64,000 nt of DNA. Source: Syngnathus acus (taxonomy: Eukaryota > Chordata > Actinopteri > Syngnathiformes > Syngnathidae). The position numbers and the translations under genes are program-made. The notes below the pieces were generated by a model. The model was not told where the DNA came from. It saw nothing but the letters and a program-made list of their open reading frames with translations, and did no database searches. This document shows positions 56,750 through 64,000 of this stretch, piece by piece (position 1 is the first letter of the stretch; each line of letters begins with the position of its first letter). The stretch spans positions 1,180,001-1,244,000 of the forward strand of contig NC_051099.1 of assembly GCF_901709675.1 (NCBI RefSeq), read 5' to 3'.

Positions 56750-56908
56750 CAGCTTGGTGTCCTTCAGGAGTCAATTCTAGGTCCAGTGCTTTTTAGGCTT
56801 TTCATTAACGACGTAGCATCGAACAACTGTTATTCAATAAATGATTCAAGAAATTCATTTTCGCTTGTACTTAATGTGAGCAAAAGTAACAGTATTATAC
56901 GAGCAATG
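56750..56908 (+). mobile_element. Decayed non-LTR retrotransposon (LINE) reverse-transcriptase fragment
   Basis: The translated word LGVLQESILGPVLFRLFIND is a clear relative of the reverse-transcriptase motif GVPQGSVLGPLLFLLYIND found in CR1/L2/Rex-type LINEs. About 17 residues later, LNVSKSNSII resembles the following LNVSKTKxx block of the same enzymes. The catalytic YADD motif that should lie between them is missing, and the conserved glycine of PQGS is Glu here, so the copy is internally deleted and dead. No endonuclease domain or 3' end is attached. Short, old relic. Confidence 0.75.
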
Positions 56909-57334
56909 GTGAAGCTACGTGTTTGCCAGCATGCTTTAAGGCATCCTTTTGCCAGTCTGTTCTTTCAAAGTTGCAAGGGAGAAATGTTGCGTGTAAAAGG
57001 TGAAATGATTCATGTTGTGCCTTACCTTGTTCCATCTCAGCCTGGCGGGCTGCTCTCAGCTTGGTAACATGTCAGCCCATATTAGGTGCACCAATGAGCA
57101 ATGGTTGCAGCCAAGAGCAGGTGGTGGTTTCTTGAACCTTTGGGAGGGGCCGTTTCCTTTGGTGTCTGTGTGTATGGGATGGGAGGCACACAATTGGTCT
57201 ATTTGCCATCTGGAGCACCGGGACCATCCCAGGTGAGGCGGAAACCTCAATGTGCTGTTTCTATCTTTCCACATATTGGCTTTGATCCTGAAACCAAAAC
57301 ACCTTTTGGAGGCCAATCTTGGGGCTCTTTGCCA
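56909..57334. other. Noncoding, GC-richer block of unknown origin
   Basis: From about 57030 to 57430 base composition rises to near 50% GC, and a 92-codon plus frame (57101-57379) is open together with minus frames. None is recognisable. An AATAAA word occurs at 57412-57417. It may be part of a repeat copy or a retroposed RNA; there is no poly-A tail or clear duplication. Confidence 0.35.
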
Positions 57335-57347
57335 TGCCCCCTAGTGA
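57335..57347 (-). promoter_or_regulatory. CTCF-like binding core, minus orientation
   Basis: TGCCCCCTAGTGA is the reverse complement of TCACTAGGGGGCA, matching the CTCF core CCASYAGRKGGCR at all but the first position. It lies about 2.2 kb upstream of the coding start at 59568 and faces left, toward the plus-oriented core at 103-116. Convergent cores are the arrangement that anchors loops in vertebrate chromatin. Binding is not shown here. Confidence 0.45.
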
Positions 57348-58730
57348 GGGTACACACCAATTCGGAGGGTGTGAAATGAGCCATTATAAGGTGTGTCGCA
57401 GCCCTACCAAATAAAGCCAAGTGACCCAAATACCGAGATCAGCGGGCCAGGCAGATTTCTTTATACAGATTCACTCATGAAAGTCTTCTGGTAGAGTTGA
57501 GGCAAAGAAGTGTAGGCCTAAACAATTCATTGGTTCTTGTATGAATGGACAGAATTTGGTTGATGGGTTCTATGTATTTAAGGACATTGCAGGACATTCA
57601 TTGAAGAAACGTATGCACTTGCACGTTTCAACTTGTCTTTCTGCAGGAGAAATTGGAAGAATTGCAGCCGAGAAGCTTCCTGACTAAAAATCAAATGGAG
57701 AGCTTTTTCCATTACTCCAGGAACATAAAAAAATAACAGTAGCAAGACCAATAGTGTTAAAAAAAGAGAAAAACAATCTGCTCACATGGCATTCAAAAGC
57801 TGTGAAGTGAATTTCAATGCAATGGCTGACTGTAAAATCATCAACCATAAAGAGCCAATTAGAAGAAGGAAGAAAATCAACCACTTTGCAGATATCCAAA
57901 TAATAAACAGCAACAGTCTGTACACAACTAAAGAAAGTACAATGAAATCTATTTCTTTAAATATTACTTTAGTGATTGTGTAGACCCGACATGAAAGGAA
58001 AACAAGCATGACTCTCTCTTTGTCAAGTAGCTGCAATTGTGATTCAAAAGAAGCTGGACTGTTATCAGCATATATACCGTCCAGTCTGCCGGCCACTTCA
58101 AAAGGGCCCGGCTAATTTGATAAATAATGCATAGGGTTCTGTTCAAGGCCAGCTCCAAGTCAAGCTAATGATGCAATTAAAGGGAGAGGCTTCATACAGT
58201 ATGTATAGCGAGTGGAAATCAACATTGCTAATGTCTAAATATATCTTTTCACTCATAGTACTCTTGTGTCCTCTCTGCTCATTCACTTCCTTTCTCTTAT
58301 GTCTTCAGAGTTTTTTTTTCCCCTTTACTGCTTCCCAACCCCTGACCTCTAAACACCCATACATTACCTTGTCTCCTCCATTCCTCGCCCAACCTCACCT
58401 CTCCACCCCCAACAATTGTTCTTGCCGGGAAATCTTCTAAGCCAGTTTGCTTGTCACCCTTAATCCCTTACAGTCCTTGGACCAGAAGCGTTGGGATCAA
58501 CGTAGTAGTAAGCCACAAAGTGTGTGAGTTAGTTAGGCTGTTTTGCATTCACTGCTTATACTACATGTGTGCTGCAAAGGCCTTTCTCCATCATCTTGCT
58601 CTGGGTGACAGCCAAAAGAGGCGTACTGTAGGTTCCTGTGCAGGCTTTGTTGCGATAAAATCCTTTGACTTTGTATTCCAGGGTTAGTCTTAGATGAAAT
58701 GCAAGAGAATAATTGTCAATTTTTGTCTAT
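57348..58730. other. Noncoding flank, no gene supported
   Basis: No frame has coding character. A T run precedes C-rich DNA at 58310-58440. Nothing else recognised before the repeat tail at 58731. Confidence 0.5.
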
Positions 58731-58796
58731 GTGAAGCCCTTTGAGACTGCTTGTGATTTAGGGCTATACAAATAAACTTGACTTGACTTGACTTGA
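58731..58796 (+). mobile_element. 3' end of a fish LINE/SINE-type retroelement
   Basis: gtgaagccctttgagactgc followed by ttgtgatttagggctataca and aataaacttgacttgacttg is a very common fish retroelement 3' terminus. It ends in a short tandem CTTGA repeat (58777-58796), as used for reverse-transcription priming by some LINE families. The body upstream is not recognisable, so this is a heavily 5'-truncated copy. Confidence 0.7.
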
Positions 58797-59020
58797 AGAG
58801 CTGTATCAAAAAAAGGTAGCCTTTATAAAATAATAATAGTGTGAGAGATGTTTCTAATATGTTGCCGATTGTGTGTCAATCAAAACAATATGATACAATA
58901 GATCTACACAAATGAAAACTAAGGCCTGAAGGGAATATAAAGCTCAGGTTCTGTCTTCGTTTGACTTCACATTTTCCATCATTTTGACTGAGAGCGTGTT
59001 TGGCAAAAAAAAAAAAACAC

Positions 59021-59069
59021 TTGCAACCCCAAGGAGGGCAAGCGCTATAAAAAATGGAAGGATGGATTA
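59021..59069 (+). repeat. Decayed interspersed-repeat 3' tail
   Basis: gagggcaagcgctataaaaa followed by atggaaggatggatta resembles the fish repeat tail gaggataagcggtatagaaaatggatggatg, as at 1-80 and 13480-13541. A 13-base A run precedes it. Confidence 0.45.
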
Positions 59070-59199
59070 GGCATTAATTGATTGCTTGTGTTTATTAAAA
59101 ATACACGGGAAGCCCTTGAAAAACTCGAGCGAATATCTTTTTTTTTTTTTTCCCAACGAGTCTTAGGCTCCGAGCGCCTCCCCACATCACTTTTTTTCC

Positions 59200-59567
59200 T
59201 CTTGCGTATTGGCTAAAGGCTCGCGTCGGTCTCCGCTGTGTGGGCGGAACTTGGTCGACTCGCTCTTGCTCCACACAGGCAGGGAGGGAGCGAGCGAGCG
59301 GGGCAGCAGTGCATCTCCAGTTTACCGGAGGACGCCAGTGTTGTGTCGCTGAAGGCTCCGCAACTGATCCCCACTGCTGTGCTGCAGATCCTGTCAACAA
59401 AAAGTAGCACAGTTTTTGGGAGCATTGCAAATCTTGCTCGACTTCACTTTGCAAGCCGAGGACTCGGTCAAAAGTGTACCTGGAACGGAGCAGGTCCGGT
59501 TGGGGGGGGATCTACGAGGCGGACAAATCAGCGTCGAGCGCGAGGTGCAAGACAACAATAAGACAGG
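59200..59567 (+). promoter_or_regulatory. cadm2: CpG-rich, TATA-less promoter and 5' UTR of the gene starting at 59568
   Basis: The segment is GC/CpG-rich against an AT-rich flank. It carries an inverted CCAAT box (ATTGG, 59208-59212) and a GC box (GGGCGG, 59242-59247), and there is no TATA box at a suitable distance. A GAGC/GAGCG-rich stretch (59281-59301) and a long 5'-UTR-like region follow, reaching the ATG. The exact transcription start cannot be placed; somewhere around 59240-59330 is likely. Housekeeping-like or neuronal CpG promoters have this look. Confidence 0.55.
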
Positions 59568-59628
59568 ATGAATCTCAACACTCATGCCATCTTCACCCTC
59601 TACACGGTTTATGGGATTCTTCTTAAAG
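59568..59628 (+). CDS. cadm2: First coding exon (signal peptide) of a cell adhesion molecule 2-like gene
   Basis: The ATG at 59568 has A at -3 and opens a 20-residue hydrophobic signal-peptide-like N-terminus ending LYTVYGILLK, then one base of the next codon. The exon stops at AAAG|GTCAGC, a usable phase-1 donor. Vertebrate CADM2 (SynCAM2, an immunoglobulin-family synaptic adhesion protein of the plasma membrane) begins with a first exon of the same length whose end reads FYSVCGLLLQG. Identities fall at Tyr, Val, Gly, Leu and Leu, with conservative changes between. A tiny signal-peptide exon, a phase-1 donor, a long intron and a gene-poor flank all fit CADM2. The immunoglobulin domains would be on later exons outside the window. 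Another secreted or membrane protein is possible because the evidence is 20 residues. Confidence 0.6.
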
Positions 59629-62079
59629 GTCAGCCTTTTTTTTATTCTTCTTCGAGTTCGGGATGACGTGTCTGTTTGTGCACCTTGCATGCGATCAGGG
59701 GCAAGATGATGGGTCAAGCAAGCAAGCGCTTTCCTCTATGCATGCATAGTGCGTGCGTGCGTGAGTGCGTGCGTGTGAGGATGCGCACCTTTGTATTTGG
59801 AAAGTGATGAGGGGGCACCCTGGGGGTATTCCTCCTCAGATGTTGTGCCCAGCAATGAGTAAGGTGTTTCTACAACACCTTTTTCCTCTGCATCTCTCAG
59901 CCGTGGCAATAAAAACGCGTGGCCAGGAAGAGGCGCAACGGAGGCGGACACACCTCAACGTGATCCGTGCAGCATCCCCCCCCCCCCCCCCCTCTTACCT
60001 CCGCCTCCATGAGTGTTTGTCGTACATGCAGCTTTGTGATGAGTCACTGTTGCGATGTCGCCGATGCATTTTTGATCAAGAGATTTTCTTCTTTTTTTTT
60101 TGCAGCCATGCATTTTAAGGGGTGTGAGGTTGCAGAACAGGTGCATCACCCTAATTTCTCCATATTGTGGTGTGAACTGCATGAAGAATAGTTCAAGCTG
60201 TAGTGATGTCTAGGTCACATGGTTAAAAACCTCAACAGCGGGGTGCATGTTTAAAATGAGAAGCACCATACTGGATGATGAAAAAAAAATATTGTCTGCT
60301 TAATTCTATTTTTGCTGCACTCAAGAAGATGAACGTAGCACATCAAACACATAATTGAACATATCAACTATGATGCGGATTCTCATACCCCGAGCCGGAT
60401 ATCAGGTGTAGTACCAATACTGACCTGTGTGGGGGCAGCACAGTGCTGCAAGCCATCTAGAATGCTGGCAACTAAAAAGAAGAAGAAAAGGAAAAAATTC
60501 AGCAAATGATTTGAGCTTGTAACTGCACCGCAGTTGCCAGCTCTGTCATTTGTTTTGTGATACAAAACATCTCGTCATCTGTTAACAGTGCGAGCTTCAG
60601 GTCACGTCCTATTTTTCGATGTAATATCGCTGGGACTGTTGCTCGGCTGATTTCAGTGTTGTTTTGGGACCCTAAATGTTTCACAGCAGAGGGTCATCTA
60701 TTAATCGACAACTAATCTACATCACATTTAGTTTTGCATAGCGTTCACCAAAAGGGGGCGCGGGGAGAACCCGGGTAAGGTCGATGGTCTGCCATATTTG
60801 TCGCCGGTTGCTAAGCGACCCAACTGCAAGTGGCCTTTTGCCAAGTGTTGCCTGCAATTTGGCATTATGTAGAGTATTTGACACCTTTAGAAAAGAAAAG
60901 CCCTGGCTTGTGATTGAAGAGCTGTATGAATCAATTTGACTTGTTTTGACTGGCTTTGCATTAATTGAGGAGGAAACAATGAGCGGCAGGAAGAAAAATT
61001 GAGGCTAAAGTTATTTGGAGACGGCTTGGAGCTGGACTTCCTTAAGTTTCCCCCGCCAAATTACCTTGCTTTTTCACTCTGACATCACTCCAGTGCCATC
61101 TCTCCCATTAGATGTGGTGTCAGATGATGTTTCTATCTGGCTGTGCTCTTATAAAGTTAAAGTGATGGCAGCTTCAAACAGTTTTCTGGCCAGCGAGAAG
61201 GTCATAGATAACAAACACAAACATGAGAGTGATGCCAAAATACTGCATATATTTTATTGTTAAGGCCTTGCTCTCTTGGTAAATCAATGAAGAGGGACCT
61301 TTTCCCCATCAGATACCATTTTTGTTTTTATAAAGTGTCATACTAAGACTATTTTTGTTAGGACTTAATGACCAATTGTCAGTGAAGTATTTGAACAGTT
61401 GCAGTTTCATTTGTTTTTCTAATTTCATGGCGGGCCTGCTCCTAATCTGTTGTGGACCATTTATGGCCCACGAGTCATATGTTGCCCACCACCTCTGCAA
61501 AGTGTCGTGCGCCTCGAGGTGCTTCTAGTATTCTTCTTCATTATACGCTATCATTCCCAAAGCACGGCATATTCCTGCAGAGTATGTTCAGTATGTGTGT
61601 GCGTGTTTACATCTCCCTGTGAATGTGTGCTGTGTTTGCGTAGCTTATGTTGAAGAGGACCTGAGCAATGAGAGCAGAGAGCGCGGCGGCGTCAGTCTCT
61701 TTTCATATAATGCTGGCACACACAAATGCGACACAGAGTCTCGGCAACCCTGAAGAGGATAATGCTAGGCTGCTTGATTTGAACAGTCATTTCCCAGTGC
61801 AAGGCCTATTATTGTATAGGTCGCGCACAGCAGGCAGGTCAGCCTCCTCCTGAATGGAGTCGATACCGCTCAAGTCACATACAAGCACGGCGGCTGGTGT
61901 AGCGATATCCACAGATTAAACCTGCGCAGGTGCAAATGGAAATTTGTGTTGTTGTTTATCCTTTTTTTTTTTAATTCCTATTAGTTTTAAGATGTCTGCC
62001 GCTTTCCGCGTTCGTTTTTTTGTCCAGCATGTGCCCGTAAGCCATAGAAAAGCGCCTGTTATGCAAATGCGCCTCTTAC
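59629..62079 (+). other. cadm2: Start of intron 1
   Basis: Begins at the donor GTCAGC, followed by a T-rich tract. It holds a GTGC/GCGT patch at 59751-59778, a poly-C tract at 59976-59992 and a T run at 60091-60101. An X-box-like word GTTGCTAAGCGACC at 60807-60820 resembles the half-site palindrome bound by RFX proteins. No further exon was recognised. The following 3' splice site is not in the window. Confidence 0.5.
59976..59992 (+). repeat. Poly-C tract (C)17
   Basis: Seventeen consecutive cytosines in intron 1. Confidence 0.93.
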
Positions 62080-62760
62080 GCAAGAGCCCCGGGCTGAGCG
62101 GCTGGGGAAGCAGAGGGCGACGGAGGAAGAGGAGCTGATGTCAGAACAATATGGGAGCTGCGGAGGAGGAATGCGCAGTCTCCTGACGATAAGAGTGCAA
62201 CTACTGCACTTTGCGTGTTGTTTTGGATTGCCAGTTTATCTCGCTGGCCGGCTCTTTGGAACTCTGATCTGGCGAGCCCCCGCTGAGGCATGTGTTTTTA
62301 TCCCCTCAGTGAGTGTAAGCTGCTCAAGGCTGACCCTCCATCCCTCTGCGCTTTCGTCCATTCCTCCCTCGCTCTCATCCGCCAGTTCCTGGTGTCGAAG
62401 CTTTGTAGCGCAGCAGCGTGGGAAAGCTTCTGATAACAAGCGGCCTTGTGTGTGTCTGTCGATGTGTGTGTTTGTGTGTTTGCAGAGCCACTGATTACAC
62501 GCAGGGAACAACTCTGGTTTTCCCTCACGCGCCACACTCTCCCCTCCCACTTGTGCATCTATTTTCATGGCTGTGCTCTGACAGGTAGAGCACACGAGGT
62601 GCTCTGTACCTCCTTGCGCTGATGCCATAAAGCCTCAAAGCTTGGAATCCTCTGCGGAGCGCCGCTTGGACCACTGTGCCTCCTCGCGCACGCATGCAGG
62701 CAGGCGGGCGGGCAGGCGGCAGGCAGGCTAACATGCACAGAGCCCCAGTGTGGTGGATTC
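62080..62760 (+). other. GC-rich block in intron 1, possible alternative promoter or exon
   Basis: The segment is GC-rich and CpG-containing against AT-rich neighbours. A 118-codon plus frame opens at 62138. From the internal ATG at 62171 it begins MRSLLTIRVQLLHFACCFGL, which would score as a signal peptide. The block also includes tgtttgcag (acceptor-like, 62478-62486) and GGCA/GGCG tandem words at 62697-62730. An alternative signal-peptide first exon is conceivable, but no good donor was found right after the hydrophobic run, so this remains weak. Confidence 0.25.
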
Positions 62761-64000
62761 ACTGCTGCACTGCCAAAGGATTTCCCTTGATCAAAGGCAG
62801 TCTTTTTGTTAGTCCAGGTGTTAAAAAAGTTGAAACAGAGAGGAGGAAGTGGCTGGAGGAGATTGTGGTAGGATTCAGAAGCTACAAGCTCTTCCTGGCA
62901 CAGTAGAAGTACACCGGGTGCAGAACTGCTCCGAAAAGCACAGCGCGCAATTTCACACCTGGGCTTGCTTGATTCCCTCTACTCACTTGATGAGTTTATC
63001 TTTGCTTGGCTTTCCTTTTTGCCCAGCTGACACCAAAAAGGGCCAGCAGCCTAAATGAGAACTTGGAGCTCTTTTTAGAGCCGGTGTCAGCGGGTTTATG
63101 GCCTAGATGACTTTTTCCTTGTTGACATGACACTGAGTTGTGCTCATCCCTCTACTTAGGACCAGCAATCACCATTTGGATCGCCACCGAACTGCCAACT
63201 AATTCAGGGCATTTATTTAGAGTGAACCCCAGATTATGATGACAGCTACCGCGATTCTGTGGCCGCCACAGCGAAAGGTTAGAGACAGGAACACGGCAAG
63301 GTCAATTGAGAGCAGATTTCTTCTTTTTTAATGTGATAGCCAGAACCAAATACTTGTTCTAAACGGTAAGTTTGAAAAAATAGCCTTCATGGAAAACATG
63401 TGGAAGCCCTGTTTTCCATTTTGCTGCTCACTGAACTCTGCCACTGAGGGCTTTTGCACTTCTTGGCAAGTATTCCCTGGAAATGCAACACTCTGGAGTA
63501 ATTGATGGTATGATGGCAATGACGCTCTGTCATGGCTTGTTATGATAATTCCTGTACAATAGACGCACGCTAGTCATCAAACATCCAATTAGGTTGTCGG
63601 GCGTACATTCAAACAGCATGCTGCATTTTTCAGAAAATCATTTTAAGTCGGATGAATTGCATATTACTAAAGCATACTGATGAGACATAGCTTATGCCTC
63701 CCTGGCTGCAAATACATGTTGTTCGAGATTGAAATTCACCAGAAAAAAACAACAACATCTTTGTCCGGAAATATATTGTGGCTTAATTCATTTCCAAATT
63801 GGCAGTGCAGCTCTGCCTCATATTCTTCAGTTAAAGTGTATGAGAAAAGACGATAATGAGGCGGTGCGTTTTTGGCCCAAAAAAGACTCCCAATAGGCAA
63901 TGGGGTTTGTTTATTTGATTGTAAACACTTCTCTTCTTCTTATATAAACCAAGCCACTAATTGGATGTGATTCATCTTAACTTTAAAATACAATTGACTT
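62761..64000 (+). other. Intron 1 continued, no feature seen
   Basis: AT-rich unique sequence without simple repeats or recognisable mobile elements. Words such as gtcatcaaacatccaattagg and caattggatg suggest nothing definite. The intron runs past the window edge. Confidence 0.5.

Noticed and set aside
57012-57430. Possible gene fragment in a GC-richer block with an AATAAA word
   Set aside because: Frames on both strands are open to a similar extent and none is recognisable; there is no poly-A tail or duplication to support a retrocopy.
59095-59717. Minus-strand frames of 107-119 codons over the promoter
   Set aside because: They are shadows in GC-rich promoter and 5' UTR DNA, opposite the supported coding exon.

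Overview
This window is vertebrate nuclear DNA, almost certainly from a teleost fish. It is AT-rich and intron/intergenic-like, with no long open frames: the longest is about 176 codons and none has coding character. It is full of vertebrate-type microsatellites, carries a typical fish tRNA-derived SINE with clean target-site duplications, and holds decayed pieces of fish Tc1/mariner-like, hAT-like and LINE elements. No bacterial, phage or plasmid feature is present.

Layout. Bases 1 to about 59,200 read as a gene-poor flank (a gene desert). It contains interspersed repeat relics (about 1-80, 2033-2145, 7986-8046, 13480-13541, 20896-20918, 28059-28090, 31228-31550, 40931-40961, 43436-43468, 48255-48558, 50905-51145, 56750-56908, 58731-58796, 59021-59069) and many simple repeats. 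The longest simple repeats are (CA)n at 34262-34358, a TTTAA/TTTTA array at 39013-39125, (CT)n at 18041-18154 and (CA)n at 8556-8628. Two CpG-dense islets stand out from the background (25010-25420 and 39870-40275). A promoter/exon-like block lies at 27490-27720 and a small exon-like open segment with strong splice signals at 45975-46058.

The one gene I can support begins near the right end on the plus strand. A CpG-rich, TATA-less promoter and 5' UTR (about 59200-59567) leads to a short signal-peptide coding exon at 59568-59628, which ends in a phase-1 splice donor. The N-terminus resembles that of cell adhesion molecule 2 (CADM2/SynCAM2), known in vertebrates for a tiny signal-peptide first exon, a very long first intron and a gene-poor flank. 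The rest of the window (59629-64000) would be the start of intron 1. It contains a second GC-rich block (about 62080-62760) that could hold another promoter or exon.

Regulatory reading. A strong CTCF-like core lies at the left edge (103-116, plus orientation) and another about 2 kb upstream of the gene (57335-57347, minus orientation). They face each other across the desert, which would suit a loop holding regulatory DNA next to the promoter; this is inference from motifs only. Several AT-rich, homeobox-motif-containing stretches are plausible conserved noncoding elements, but conservation cannot be seen from one sequence. I found no convincing wholly new molecular system. The best leads are the candidate cadm2 exon, the convergent CTCF pair, the small exon at 45975, the block at 27.5-27.7 kb, and the double-hairpin foldback element at 48255-48558.
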